64,000 bases of DNA from a bacterium (lineage in GTDB: Bacteria; Pseudomonadota; Alphaproteobacteria; Micavibrionales; UBA2020). The notes beneath the pieces are model-generated. The model did not search any database. It was not told where the DNA came from and saw only the letters and a list, made by a program, of their open reading frames with translations. Positions within the stretch are counted from its first letter, which is position 1. Each line of letters begins with the position of its first letter. Shown piece after piece: positions 37,581-47,738 of this stretch. The stretch spans positions 494,567-558,566 of the forward strand of contig JAQSDV010000002.1 in the NCBI GenBank assembly GCA_029945425.1. The letters run 5' to 3'. The position numbers and the translations under genes were made by a program.

Positions 37581-40370
37581 ATGCACATGCACTTCCATGC
37601 CCGCCGGGAATCATTGTTCGACCCCCACCGCAACCCGCTGTACCGCGCCGATTACCGCCCCACGGAATACAAAATTCCCAAGATGAAGCTGCATTTCGAC
37701 CTCGGCGAGGAAAAAACGACCGTCACCAGCCGTCTCGAGATCAACCGCAACCCTGATTTGCCCAATGCCGGCGGCGCGCTTGTGCTGGATGGCGAGGAAT
37801 TGAAACTCACCTCCCTGAAAATCACCGAAAATGGCGTAACGCGCGATATGGACCGCAGCGAATATCAGGTGACCGACAAAAACCTGATCATCAAGAACCC
37901 GCCCGCACAGCCCTTCTCGCTCGATATCGTGACCGAGATCAATCCCAAAGAAAACACCGAACTGTCGGGGCTTTACATGGCGGGGCCGATCCTTGTTTCA
38001 CAGAATGAAAGCCGCGGCTTCCGCCGTATCACTTACTCGATGGATCGTCCTGATAACCTGTCTGTCTATGACGTGACGCTGGTTGCCGACAAGGCGCAAT
38101 TCCCCGTGCTGCTGTCGAACGGCAACGGCGATTTCACCAAGACCCAAGACCTCGGCGATGGCCGCCACAGCATCCAGTGGAGCGACCCTTGGCCCAAACC
38201 CAGCTACCTGTTCGCCGTTGTTGCGGGCGACCTGAAAGTATTGTCCGACAGCTTCACTACCATGAACGGCCGCGAAATCGCGCTGCGCATCGCGGTACAG
38301 CCGGGCTACGAAGATAAAATCGACTGGGCGATGGAATCCATCAAGGCTGCTATGGCTTGGGATGAAAAACGCTACGGCCGCGAATACGACCTCGACGTGT
38401 TCCACGTCGTCGCCGTCGATAAATTCAACGCGGGCGCGATGGAGAACAAGAGCCTGAACGTGTTCAACGTTTCCACCCTCGTCGGAAATTCCGATACCTC
38501 GACCGATAGCGAACTCATTTATATCGAGGAAGTCATAGGCCACGAATATTTCCACAACTATACCGGCGACCGCGTCACGCTGCGCGACTGGTTCGAGCTG
38601 ACCGTGAAGGAATCCCTAACCACCTTGCGCGAATTCCAGTTTATCGAAGACATGCATTCGAAAGGCATCAAGCGCATCCAAGATGCAACGAACCTGAAAT
38701 CAGGCCAGTTTGTCGAAGACGCAGGCCCCACCTCGCATCCCGTGCGTCCCGACTACGTAGAAAAATTCGACAACATCTATAGCAGCACTATCTACGAAAA
38801 AGGCGCGCATGTGATCGGCATGCTGCCCACGATGCTGGGCGAGCAAAAATGGCGCGCATCCATGGATGAATACTTTACCCGGATGGACGGCACCGCAGCG
38901 ACCGCCGACAATTTCCTCGACATTATCGAGGAAGTTTCAGGCAAAGACCTGACGCAGTTCCGCAAATGGTACAGCCAGTCGGGCACGCCGCAAGTCGGCT
39001 ATGACGGCAAATATGATGCCGCCACGCAAACCTATACCCTGACCCTGAGCCAGATGACGCCGCCGACCGCAGATCAGGCGACCAAGGAAAACCTCCATAT
39101 TCCCATCGCCATCGGCCTGATCGGCCAGAGCGGCAAGGATATCGCGCTGACCCTGAAGGGCGAAACCAACGCTGGTCCCACCACGCGCGTGCTGGAACTG
39201 ACCGAAGCATCGCAGACCTTCACCTTTACCGGCGTCACCGGCCCCGTCGTGCCGTCCATCCTGCGCGAATTCTCGGCGCCTGTGAAAATCACGACCGTGC
39301 CGAGCCAGGACGAACTGGTGTTCCGCATGGCGCATGACAGCGACCCGTACAACAAATACGAGGCGACCGAGCGCCTGATGATCAAGACGCTCAAGAACCT
39401 GATCAAGGATGCGCAGGACGACCTGCCGTTGAACGTCCCCGCCGATTTCATTACAGCCTATGGCAACAACCTTGCCAATGCAATGGATGGCGACAAAAAC
39501 TTCAACGCGCTGACGCTCCAGTTGCCGCCGTCGTCGCTCGTGACGCAAGACCTCAAGGTGATCGACCCCGACGATGTGCGCGAAGCAACAGTCTTCCTGA
39601 AAAAGACTTTGGCTCAGCATTTCGAGCAGGAATACCGCGACCTGTACAAGGCGACCATGCCGCCCGCAGGCGAAAAATATGACCTATCGCAGGAACAGGT
39701 CGGCCGACGTGACATCCATAACCTCAGCTTGTCGTTCCTTGGCGCGCTGAAGACACCGGAATTCGCGGCAGCAGCCTATAACCAGTTCACGACTGCAACA
39801 AACATGACAGAGCGTTACTCGGCGCTGGCAAGCCTTTCGCGCATTCCTCCGTCAGGCGCCGCCGATACCCGCCAGGTCGCGCTTGATGCGTTCTATGACC
39901 GCTACAAGGAAAACCCGAACGTGGTCGAAAAATGGCTGTCGCTCAACGCCTCCATTTCCGATGGCGATCCCATCCAGCGTGTGAAAGACCTGATGAAGCA
40001 TCCGAGCTATGACGAAACCAACCCGAACCTCGTCTACGCGCTCATCGGCGGCTTCATCAGCGGCAACAACTCGCTCTATCACGACCGGAACGGCGAAGGC
40101 TATAAATTCTTGGCCGACACCGTCATCCACATGAACGGCGTCAATGCCAGCACGGCGACAAGCCTTGCCAAGCGTTTCACGCAATTCAAACGCTATGACA
40201 GCGAGCGTCAGGAGCTGATGGTTGGCGAAATGAAACGCATCATGGAAACGCCTGACCTGGATTCCGGTATCAAGGAAGTCCTTGGCAAAGCGCTCGACAC
40301 CGTCGACAAGAAAAAACCGACAAACGACAACACGGCAAAATTCGGCGGCGCTGCGAAAAAGGCCGGCTGA
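37581..40370 (+). CDS. pepN: Aminopeptidase N
   Basis: A 929-residue cytosolic M1 zinc metallopeptidase that removes N-terminal residues from peptides. It has the exopeptidase motif GAMENKSLN, the zinc site HEYFHNY with the downstream Glu in ELTVKESLT, and the transition-state Tyr in IYSSTIYEKGAHV. Length and C-terminal DUF3458 superhelix match the bacterial PepN group. The N-terminus (MHMHFHARRESLFDPHRN) is slightly longer and His-rich. The ATG follows AGGAAAC. Confidence 0.95.
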   Translation: MHMHFHARRESLFDPHRNPLYRADYRPTEYKIPKMKLHFDLGEEKTTVTSRLEINRNPDLPNAGGALVLDGEELKLTSLKITENGVTRDMDRSEYQVTDKNLIIKNPPAQPFSLDIVTEINPKENTELSGLYMAGPILVSQNESRGFRRITYSMDRPDNLSVYDVTLVADKAQFPVLLSNGNGDFTKTQDLGDGRHSIQWSDPWPKPSYLFAVVAGDLKVLSDSFTTMNGREIALRIAVQPGYEDKIDWAMESIKAAMAWDEKRYGREYDLDVFHVVAVDKFNAGAMENKSLNVFNVSTLVGNSDTSTDSELIYIEEVIGHEYFHNYTGDRVTLRDWFELTVKESLTTLREFQFIEDMHSKGIKRIQDATNLKSGQFVEDAGPTSHPVRPDYVEKFDNIYSSTIYEKGAHVIGMLPTMLGEQKWRASMDEYFTRMDGTAATADNFLDIIEEVSGKDLTQFRKWYSQSGTPQVGYDGKYDAATQTYTLTLSQMTPPTADQATKENLHIPIAIGLIGQSGKDIALTLKGETNAGPTTRVLELTEASQTFTFTGVTGPVVPSILREFSAPVKITTVPSQDELVFRMAHDSDPYNKYEATERLMIKTLKNLIKDAQDDLPLNVPADFITAYGNNLANAMDGDKNFNALTLQLPPSSLVTQDLKVIDPDDVREATVFLKKTLAQHFEQEYRDLYKATMPPAGEKYDLSQEQVGRRDIHNLSLSFLGALKTPEFAAAAYNQFTTATNMTERYSALASLSRIPPSGAADTRQVALDAFYDRYKENPNVVEKWLSLNASISDGDPIQRVKDLMKHPSYDETNPNLVYALIGGFISGNNSLYHDRNGEGYKFLADTVIHMNGVNASTATSLAKRFTQFKRYDSERQELMVGEMKRIMETPDLDSGIKEVLGKALDTVDKKKPTNDNTAKFGGAAKKAG

Positions 40371-41156
40371 TTAGCGGTGATTGGTTGCGAGGTCGATTTC
40401 CATCCCGTCATAGGCGGGGCGGATATGCGGCGGCAATTCATCGCACAGCGTCTTGTAATCCATATGCGTCGTCAGGACGGTCAAATACGTCATTTTCGGC
40501 TTCAGCCGTTCGACCCATTTGAAAACGCGCTTCAGGTTGGCATGGGTTGACACGCTTTCCTTGTGATACGCGCCGGCGTCGATAATCCATGTTTCGACGC
40601 CTTTCAGCGCTTCAAGCGATTTCTCGGTAAAATCAGCCACATCAACGCTATACGCGAAATTCCCAAAACGGAAGCCCAGCGACAGGCAGGTCGTATGGTC
40701 CTGCTCGAAACTTTCGATGTCGATATCCCCGATGGTGAAACGGTCGTAATTCTGGATTTCTTTCTTCGCCAGAAACTGCGTGTAGATGCCGCCGAATTTT
40801 GGTTCGTAGAGATACGGCCAGCGGCGGTGGATTTCGTCATGCGTTTCGGCGTTGGTGTAAAGGTCGAGCAGCTTGCTGCCGTGATAAGCGATAGGGCGCA
40901 AATCGTCGATGCCGTTTACATGGTCGTTGTGGCCGTGGCTGATCAACACGCCGTCCAGATGCTTGACGTTATAGGCGGTGAGTTGCTGGCGCAGGTCATA
41001 GCTGCAATCGACCAGCAGCGTCGTTTTCGCAGATTGCACCAGCAGCGCCGCGCGGGTGCGGTGGTTTTTTTCATTCGCCGGATCGCATGTGCCCCAGAAT
41101 CCACCCGCCGCAGGCGTGCCAAGCGAGCCGCCGCAGCCAAGTACCGTCATCTTCAT
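40371..41156 (-). CDS. MBL-fold hydrolase, PhnP-like
   Basis: A 261-residue metallo-beta-lactamase-fold phosphodiesterase-type protein. It opens VLGCGGSLGTPAAGGFWGTCDP, has SHGHNDHVNGIDDLRPI with the HxHxDH ligands and YSVDVADFTEK with a later Asp ligand. This form regularly follows tatD and metG in Alphaproteobacteria. A cyclic phosphodiesterase role (PhnP) or RNase Z-like role is possible; no phn genes are nearby. It overlaps tatD by 4 nt. Confidence 0.88.
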   Translation of the reverse strand: MKMTVLGCGGSLGTPAAGGFWGTCDPANEKNHRTRAALLVQSAKTTLLVDCSYDLRQQLTAYNVKHLDGVLISHGHNDHVNGIDDLRPIAYHGSKLLDLYTNAETHDEIHRRWPYLYEPKFGGIYTQFLAKKEIQNYDRFTIGDIDIESFEQDHTTCLSLGFRFGNFAYSVDVADFTEKSLEALKGVETWIIDAGAYHKESVSTHANLKRVFKWVERLKPKMTYLTVLTTHMDYKTLCDELPPHIRPAYDGMEIDLATNHR

Positions 41157-41938
41157 TGCGTTTTCGCCTTATTGAAGAGTTTAAAGAAGTTTTCCGTCGT
41201 CTGCGCAGCCACCTGCTCCATCGTCAGACCCTTCAACTCCGCCACCATCTGCGCGGTATGCACGACAAATGAAGGTTCGTTCCTTTTGCCGCGATGCGGC
41301 ATCGGGGCAAGATAGGGACTGTCGGTTTCGACAAGGATACGGTCCATCGGCACCAGCTTCACGATTTCGCGCAGCTCATCCGATTTTTTAAAGGTAATAA
41401 TGCCGGAAAATGAAACGTAAAACCCGAGATCGAGCGACTTTTCAGCAAGCCACGGCGTGCCGCTAAAGCAATGCATCACGCCGCGCGCCTTGCGCTGGCC
41501 CACATCGGTCATGATACGGATGGTATCTTCGTCCGCATCACGGGTATGGATGATCAGTGGCAACCCGGTTTCAAGCCCCGCCTCGATGTGGGTTGCGAAC
41601 ACGCCCTGCTGTTCTTCCTTGGGCGAATGTTCATAGTAATAATCAAGCCCGGTTTCGCCAATGCCGACAACTTTCGGGTTGCGGGTCAGCGCGACGATTT
41701 CCTCGCGCTTGATGTTAATCTCGCCCGCATCGGCCGCATGGTGCGGGTGTGTGCCGACCGTGCAGTTGATGATCGGCGATGATTCCGCGACCGCGAGGAT
41801 CTGCGGGAATTTTGCGATTTCCGTGCAGATGGTCAGGAAATGCCCCACCCCCGCCGATCTGGCGCGGTTGACAATTTCCGCCACGCCTTCTTCGGCGAAG
41901 TCGGGGTAATCGAGATGGCAATGGCTATCGACCAGCAT
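41153..41938 (-). CDS. tatD: TatD-family metal-dependent hydrolase
   Basis: A 261-residue TIM-barrel DNase-like enzyme. It has the N-terminal metal site DSHCHLDYPDF, the Glu in GIGETGLDYYY, the His in PLIIHTRDADED, GVMHCFSG, and the Asp in ILVETDSPYLAP. TatD/YcfH enzymes act as 3'-5' exonucleases or DNA-repair nucleases. Situated in the metG operon as in many Alphaproteobacteria, with its start overlapping the metG stop by one base. Confidence 0.93.
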   Translation of the reverse strand: MLVDSHCHLDYPDFAEEGVAEIVNRARSAGVGHFLTICTEIAKFPQILAVAESSPIINCTVGTHPHHAADAGEINIKREEIVALTRNPKVVGIGETGLDYYYEHSPKEEQQGVFATHIEAGLETGLPLIIHTRDADEDTIRIMTDVGQRKARGVMHCFSGTPWLAEKSLDLGFYVSFSGIITFKKSDELREIVKLVPMDRILVETDSPYLAPMPHRGKRNEPSFVVHTAQMVAELKGLTMEQVAAQTTENFFKLFNKAKTQ

Positions 41939-43503
41939 TATGCCGTTTTCTCCTCGAGCGGCGCTTCGTAGCGCGGGAAAACGCCCTGCGGCGCGGGCAG
42001 CGTCGTGCCGGGCTGCAGCGCATGGGGAGACCCTATAAAGGTGAAATCACGCGCATTCGCGGGCGACGCCACCTGATCGAGGATCTTGTTCGCGGCATCC
42101 GGTGTGAACGGCTGCAGGATGATGCCGAGGTTGCGGATCACTTCTGCCAGCACATACAGCACGGTCTGCATACGGTCGATATTCGTTTTCTTGAGCGTCC
42201 ACGGCGCTTGCGCGTCGATGTACAGGTTTGCGGCATTCGCGACCTGCACGACTTCCTCAAGCGCCTTGGAAAATTGCATTTTCTCGAACTCGCCGCGCAC
42301 CGCGATCAGCATCGCCTGTCCCGCCTTGTCGAGCAGCTGGTGGTCGACGTCTTCGAGGATGCTGGGTTTCGGTACAACGCCGCCGCAATTCTTGGCGATC
42401 TGGCTCAGCGTGCGCTGTGCAAGGTTACCCATGTTGTTCGCCAGTTCCGCATTGATGCGGTTGCCGAGCAGTTCGTAGGAAATATCACCGTCCTGCCCGA
42501 AAGTCACTTCGCGCATCAGCGCATAGCGCGACTGTTCGACGCCGAAGCGTTCGATCAGGCTGGCAGGTGAAATGACGTTACCGAGGGATTTCGACATTTT
42601 CTCGCCCTTCGTCATCAAGAAGCCGTGTCCGAAAACGCGTTTCGGAATAGGCAAGCCAGCCGACATCAGGAATGCGGGCCAATAGACCGTGTGAAAACGG
42701 ACGATATCCTTGCCGATCAAATGTACATCGGCGGGCCAGTATTTCTTGAACTGGCCGTCTTTGTCGTCGGGGTAGCCGATGGCGCTGATGTAGTTGGTCA
42801 GCGCGTCGACCCAGACATACATAATATGGTTTTTGTCATTCGGCACTTTCACGCCCCAATCGAAACTGGTGCGGGAGATCGAAAGGTCTTTCAGGCCCTG
42901 CTTGACGAAGCTGACGACTTCGTTGCGGCGGAAAGACGGCTCGATGAATTCCGGATGCGCTTCGTAATAATCGAGCAGTTTTTGGGTATAGTCGGAGAGC
43001 TTGAAGAAATAGCTTTCTTCCTCGACCCAATGCACTTCGGTGCCGGTCGTCTTGTTGACCTTTTTGCCATCGGGGCGAACTTCAAGTTCGTCCTCGCCGT
43101 AGAACGCTTCATCGCGCTCCGAATACCAGCCGGCGTATTTATTCAGGTAGATATCGCCTGCTTCCTGCATCTTGCCCCAGATCGCCTGGCAGCTTTCCTT
43201 GTGGAATTCGGCGGTGGTGCGGATGAACTGGTCTTGTGTGATGTTCAAATCCTTGCACATCTGCACGAACAGCGATGCGATTTCGTCGGTGAATTCCTGC
43301 GGTTGTTTGCCTTTGGCAATCGCGGTTTTCTGCACCTTCTGGCCGTGTTCGTCCGTGCCGGTCAGGAAATAGACGTCAAAACCGTCAAGGCGCTTGAAAC
43401 GCGCCATCACATCCGCGCCGATTGCCTCGTACGCATGACCCAGATGGGGCGGGCCGTTGACATAGGAAATGGCGGTGGTGATGTAGAAATGCGGTTTGCT
43501 CAT
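41938..43503 (-). CDS. metG: Methionyl-tRNA synthetase
   Basis: Charges initiator and elongator tRNA-Met. The 521-residue class I synthetase has the HIGH motif [12 protein letters not shown], the KMSKS motif in [10 protein letters not shown], and the [15 protein letters not shown] connective region without the zinc-knuckle cysteines. This marks it as the zinc-free short form lacking the C-terminal tRNA-binding domain. It follows holB by 8 nt. Confidence 0.97.
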   Translation of the reverse strand: MSKPHFYITTAISYVNGPPHLGHAYEAIGADVMARFKRLDGFDVYFLTGTDEHGQKVQKTAIAKGKQPQEFTDEIASLFVQMCKDLNITQDQFIRTTAEFHKESCQAIWGKMQEAGDIYLNKYAGWYSERDEAFYGEDELEVRPDGKKVNKTTGTEVHWVEEESYFFKLSDYTQKLLDYYEAHPEFIEPSFRRNEVVSFVKQGLKDLSISRTSFDWGVKVPNDKNHIMYVWVDALTNYISAIGYPDDKDGQFKKYWPADVHLIGKDIVRFHTVYWPAFLMSAGLPIPKRVFGHGFLMTKGEKMSKSLGNVISPASLIERFGVEQSRYALMREVTFGQDGDISYELLGNRINAELANNMGNLAQRTLSQIAKNCGGVVPKPSILEDVDHQLLDKAGQAMLIAVRGEFEKMQFSKALEEVVQVANAANLYIDAQAPWTLKKTNIDRMQTVLYVLAEVIRNLGIILQPFTPDAANKILDQVASPANARDFTFIGSPHALQPGTTLPAPQGVFPRYEAPLEEKTA

Positions 43504-43511
43504 GTTGTCCT

Positions 43512-44684
43512 CTATACGGCCAGCGCGGGGTGACTTGGATTTTGCATCATCAGGAATGCGCCGATCAGCGCCTGACGTTTATCTAGGTTCGACCATTCTG
43601 CCTGCCGGAACATCTGCGACATTTTTTCCCATGTCAGCAGGAAATGGCGCGGCGGAAACTGGTCGAGAAGTTTTTGCAGGATGACGCCGTCACCCGGCAT
43701 CATGTCGGTCACGCGGGTGCCGCGTGCCTCAACTTGCGCAAGTCGCTGGCACCAGCCGGTCAGAATGGCGCGGCATGTTTCGTATTTTTGTTCTTCACGC
43801 GAGAGTTTTTCTGCGTTGTTGTGCAGCGCGACGATATCGAGCGCGGGAATGGTGGAAACGGTTTTCAGCAACTCGCCATACAACGCCATGCCGCCATCGG
43901 CATAAAACTGCAGCGCCTGCCCGATGGAACCTTCGGCATAACGGCTGATCGCGTCCTTTTCGCCATCGCCGATGGTCGGGATAAATTTTTCGAGCAACTT
44001 TGCCAGCGTCGCGGGCGGCAGCGGATCCATGTTCACCATGCGGCAACGTGAACGGATGGTCGGCAGGAATGATCCGGGCTGCGAGGTCGTGAGGATCAGC
44101 AGGGTTTTGGACGGCGGCTCTTCCAAAACCTTCAGCAACGCGTTCTGGCCGGTCGCGTTCAGGTATTCGGCGCTGTCGACAATCGCCACGCGCCAGCCGC
44201 CCTCGGCAGCCTTGCTGTGCAGTTTATGTTTGATATCGCGCACACTGTCGACGGGAATGTCCTGTTTCAGTTTTCCTTTTTTTTCATCCAGTTCTCGCTC
44301 GACAACAACGAGATCGGCATGACCGCCGGAAACGACGCGGCGGAAAACAGGGTCTTCGGCAGAAACATGCAGGGTCGATGGTTTTTCGGGTTCGCCGAAC
44401 AACCCGGCCTCCTGCCCCCCGCCCTGCTTGAACAGGAAACGGGCGATGCGATAGGCAAGCGTTGCCTTGCCTATACCGGACGGGCCGGAGAGGATCAATG
44501 CGTGCGGCATGCGCCCCGCGTTGAAATCGGCCAGCAGGGCAGCCTCGACCGCTTCATGACCCAGAAGGTCGGGGTTGGATTTGGGAGATAGTTCGACAGG
44601 TTCGGGCGGCGCAGCTGCGTCTGCTTCAGCCTCGGCGTCGTCGAATTTTTCGACCTCTTCCTCGTCGCCGAACAGGCTAGCCAA
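43512..44684 (-). CDS. holB: DNA polymerase III delta' subunit
   Basis: A 390-residue AAA+ clamp-loader subunit. The N-terminal 40 residues are acidic ([17 protein letters not shown]). The P-loop [19 protein letters not shown] is followed by the conserved [22 protein letters not shown] sensor region and [12 protein letters not shown]. The four-Cys zinc module of E. coli HolB is not evident. Overlaps tmk by 8 nt, as in the conserved tmk-holB pair. Confidence 0.93.
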   Translation of the reverse strand: MASLFGDEEEVEKFDDAEAEADAAAPPEPVELSPKSNPDLLGHEAVEAALLADFNAGRMPHALILSGPSGIGKATLAYRIARFLFKQGGGQEAGLFGEPEKPSTLHVSAEDPVFRRVVSGGHADLVVVERELDEKKGKLKQDIPVDSVRDIKHKLHSKAAEGGWRVAIVDSAEYLNATGQNALLKVLEEPPSKTLLILTTSQPGSFLPTIRSRCRMVNMDPLPPATLAKLLEKFIPTIGDGEKDAISRYAEGSIGQALQFYADGGMALYGELLKTVSTIPALDIVALHNNAEKLSREEQKYETCRAILTGWCQRLAQVEARGTRVTDMMPGDGVILQKLLDQFPPRHFLLTWEKMSQMFRQAEWSNLDKRQALIGAFLMMQNPSHPALAV

Positions 44685-45354
44685 GCTTCACCTCGCGCAA
44701 GGAAATGCCGAAGCGGGTTTCGATGGTTTTCAGGATCTGGCCATGGATGGTTGCGATATCCTGCGAAGCGTCGATGATGACGCAGCGGTCTGGAAAACGC
44801 TTAGCGATGTCGAGGAAGCCTTGGCGCAACCGGTTGTGGAAAGGCACACCCATGCGCTCGTATCGGTCTTCGGTGCTTTCGTTCTTATCGGCTGTGACGG
44901 CCAATTGCTTCAGCGAGCGGCTGAGACCCTTTTCAGCGTCGATATCGAATACAAAAGTCAGGTCAGGCTGGAAAACGCCCGCGATCATTTCATAGATACG
45001 GTCGATCAGCCCCTGATCCAGCCCCATGCCGTAACCCTGAAACGCGCGCGTGGAATCAACGAAGCGGTCGGAAACGACCCACTTCCCCTGCTCCATCGAG
45101 GGCCAGATTTTATTGACCAGATGTTCGCGGCGCGCCGACATCATCAGCATGGCTTCGGTCAAGGGATCGAAATTGCCGGCGTCACGCTGGATCATCAGGT
45201 TGCGGATACGCTCCGCCTGATCGGTGCCGCCAGGCTCGCGGGTCAGCACGGCGTCAACACCGGCAGATGACAGCGCAGCGCCCAGCATCTTCACTTGCGT
45301 GCTTTTGCCCGTGCCCTCGCCGCCTTCCAGCGTGATGAAAACGCCTTTCGTCAT
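44677..45354 (-). CDS. tmk: Thymidylate kinase
   Basis: Phosphorylates dTMP to dTDP. A 225-residue P-loop kinase with FITLEGGEGTGKSTQ, the DR-motif VVSDRFVDSTRAFQGYG and TREPGGTDQAERIR. The lid region (EDRYERMGVPFHNRLRQGF) has the Arg needed in E. coli-type enzymes. It starts 2 nt after the carboxypeptidase gene. Confidence 0.96.
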   Translation of the reverse strand: MTKGVFITLEGGEGTGKSTQVKMLGAALSSAGVDAVLTREPGGTDQAERIRNLMIQRDAGNFDPLTEAMLMMSARREHLVNKIWPSMEQGKWVVSDRFVDSTRAFQGYGMGLDQGLIDRIYEMIAGVFQPDLTFVFDIDAEKGLSRSLKQLAVTADKNESTEDRYERMGVPFHNRLRQGFLDIAKRFPDRCVIIDASQDIATIHGQILKTIETRFGISLREVKLG

Positions 45355-45356
45355 GG

Positions 45357-46493
45357 TCAGAAAGAACCCGTCAGCAAATAGTTCAGGCGGTCCTTGACGC
45401 GCCCAAAAACGCCCTTGCGGGGGCTGTCCGCACCTGCAAGCAGCTTGATATCCACGGCCTTCTGCTCCGGCACTTCAATATGCAGGGTGCCAGCCTCTTC
45501 GCCGGCCTTCACCGGTGCCATCAAAGGTTGTTTGAACTTGATGCTCAGCTTCAGGTCGGCACGTTTCGCGCGCGGCATGACGACATTCACGTCCTCAGCT
45601 GCGATCAGGGGAACGGTGCGTGCGCTGCCAAGCCAGACAGGCGCATCATCGATCCGCTCGCCTTTCGACACGATCTTGCGTGCCTCGAAATTGCGGAAGG
45701 CCCACTCCATCAGCTTGATGCCCTCTTCCTCGCGGTCCTTCTTGCTGGGCAGACCGTTCAGGACGATGATCACACGGCGTCCTTCGCGCTTGGCCGAGCC
45801 AACAAGGCCATAGCCTGCGACTTCGGTATGGCCGGTCTTGAGGCCATCCGCGCCCGACACGCGGCCCAGCAGCGGGTCGCGGTTCTGTTGCTTGATCTTG
45901 TTATAGGTGAATTCCTTTTCCGCGAAATACGGATAGTAGTCGGGGAAATCGGTGATGATGCGATACGCCAGAATAGCAAGATCGCGCGGCGTGGAATAAT
46001 GGTCAGGGTCCGGCAGGCCGGTTGCGTTCATGAAATGGCTGTCCTTCAGGCCGATTTCCTTGGCACGCAGGTTCATGGCGTCCACAAAGGCTTCTTCTGT
46101 ACCAGCAACGCCTTCGGCAAGGGCGACAGATGCGTCATTGCCGGACTGCACGATCACGCCGCGCACAAGGTCTTCGACCTTTACTTTGGTGCCGACCTGG
46201 ATATACATGCGCGAACCTTCGTCCATGCTGTTTTTCCATGCGCGTTCGGACACCAGCAACTCGTCGGCCAGTTTCAGCTGGCCGTTTTTGAGCGCTTCGA
46301 AAACCATGTACATGGTCATCAGCTTGCTCATGGACGACGTCGGCATGCGCTCGCCTGCGGATTTATCCAACAGCACCGCGCCCGAATTCGCATCGACAAT
46401 AATCGCTTCCTTGGCGAGCGTTTCGATTTGCGCGGAGGCAGGTTGCGCCGCGCAAAGCACGAGCAGGAAGCAAAGGAATAAACCGGTTCTCAT
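45357..46493 (-). CDS. D-alanyl-D-alanine carboxypeptidase, PBP5/6-like
   Basis: A 378-residue exported serine peptidase trimming peptidoglycan stem peptides. A signal peptide (MRTGLFLCFLLVLCAAQPASA) is followed by active-site SxxK in SSMSKLMT, SGN in VQSGNDASVAL and KTG in GLKTGHTEV. A C-terminal beta domain (PBP5_C) follows at about 290-370. The usual end-anchor helix is not obvious. It sits between rlpA and tmk. Confidence 0.94.
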   Translation of the reverse strand: MRTGLFLCFLLVLCAAQPASAQIETLAKEAIIVDANSGAVLLDKSAGERMPTSSMSKLMTMYMVFEALKNGQLKLADELLVSERAWKNSMDEGSRMYIQVGTKVKVEDLVRGVIVQSGNDASVALAEGVAGTEEAFVDAMNLRAKEIGLKDSHFMNATGLPDPDHYSTPRDLAILAYRIITDFPDYYPYFAEKEFTYNKIKQQNRDPLLGRVSGADGLKTGHTEVAGYGLVGSAKREGRRVIIVLNGLPSKKDREEEGIKLMEWAFRNFEARKIVSKGERIDDAPVWLGSARTVPLIAAEDVNVVMPRAKRADLKLSIKFKQPLMAPVKAGEEAGTLHIEVPEQKAVDIKLLAGADSPRKGVFGRVKDRLNYLLTGSF

Positions 46494-46511
46494 ATCACCC
46501 TCTTTTTCTTA

Positions 46512-47660
46512 TTAATTCTTGACGACGCGCGCGCCGGTGGAACCCAGCGCAATCACGCGCTCCAGCACCTCGTCAGCCTTCTGGACGCTGGCGATGGGGC
46601 CGAGCTTGACACGGTAAAGCGTCCGGCCCCGCACATTGATCTGGTCAACTTGCACAGGCGCAATGCCATTCAGGTCACGTTGCAGGCGTTCGGCATTCGA
46701 GCGCACGGAAAACGCGCCTGCCTGCACGAAAATTCCGGTCCGCGCGACAGGTTCCTGTTCCACAACGGGGGCGGGCATGAAACGGCCTTCGTCCACGCGC
46801 CCCGTAGCGAGCGCAGGCGTGCTGCCCATCTCGTCCTCGCGCAGCGTTGAATCAACATATGTTTGCTGGCGGGGCGGCGGAGGTGCATAGGAAGGCGTAC
46901 CGCGGTATTCCTGACGCACGGGCGCTGAGGAGGACGGCGCTGCCAGTTCCTCGACCGTAATCGTCGGCGTCTGCAGGCTTTCCGGCAGGCTGCTGTCATT
47001 CGCGGACATGCGCACAGGCCGCAGATCCATATCATCCGAACGCGCCGCAACCGGCATGGGCTGCACAGATTCAGGTCGCGCGTTTTCCATGCGTTCCAGA
47101 TCCGCAACGGTCAGACGCGAGGTATCCATGCCGCGCTTGGCCGCATCAGCCATCTGCTTGCTTTCACGCACAAGCACTTCCAGACGGACACGCGCCGTGC
47201 CGCGACCGATAAAGCCGAGCAATTCTGCCGCGCGCTTGGATACGTCAATAACGCGCCCATGCGCAAACGGGCCGCGGTCATTGATGCGCACAACGACGGA
47301 GCGACCGTTTTCGAGGTTCGTCACGCGCACAAGCGACGGCATCTGGAGCGTGCGGTGCGCGGCGGTCAATTCATGCTGGTCGTAACGTTCGCCGTTTGCG
47401 GTGCGCTTGCCATGGAAATTGGGGCCGTACCATGACGCGATGCCCGTTTCATTCATGCGGAAATCTTCGGTCGGGTAATACCAGACGGAACCGACGCGAT
47501 ACGGTTTGCCGATTTTATAGGTGCCTGCGGTTTCCTGCTGGCCGGGCCAGTTGATCTTTTTCGCCCAATGCGACACGAACTGCCCCTCGGCACAACCGGT
47601 CAGCAGCAAAATGCCCAGAAGCGGCAAAGCCAGATTAAAAAAACGATGCAGTGCGTTCAT
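46512..47660 (-). CDS. rlpA: RlpA septal lipoprotein with SPOR domain
   Basis: A 382-residue outer-membrane lipoprotein that cleaves glycan strands lacking stem peptides and localises to division sites. The lipobox LLTGCAEG puts the lipid on about Cys23. The double-psi beta-barrel has GIASWYGPNFHGKRTANGE and VRINDRGPFAHGRVIDVS, including the catalytic Asp region. A long Pro/Ser-rich linker joins it to the C-terminal SPOR domain (FVQAGAFSVRSNAERLQRDL), which binds denuded glycans. First gene of the seven-gene minus operon. Confidence 0.95.
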   Translation of the reverse strand: MNALHRFFNLALPLLGILLLTGCAEGQFVSHWAKKINWPGQQETAGTYKIGKPYRVGSVWYYPTEDFRMNETGIASWYGPNFHGKRTANGERYDQHELTAAHRTLQMPSLVRVTNLENGRSVVVRINDRGPFAHGRVIDVSKRAAELLGFIGRGTARVRLEVLVRESKQMADAAKRGMDTSRLTVADLERMENARPESVQPMPVAARSDDMDLRPVRMSANDSSLPESLQTPTITVEELAAPSSSAPVRQEYRGTPSYAPPPPRQQTYVDSTLREDEMGSTPALATGRVDEGRFMPAPVVEQEPVARTGIFVQAGAFSVRSNAERLQRDLNGIAPVQVDQINVRGRTLYRVKLGPIASVQKADEVLERVIALGSTGARVVKN

Positions 47661-47738
47661 GGATTTGCAGCCTTCCGAATGCGGTTTTTAGGTCTCTGGA
47701 GAATAGCCAATTCAGGCGTGAATGGCTAGGTTTTATGC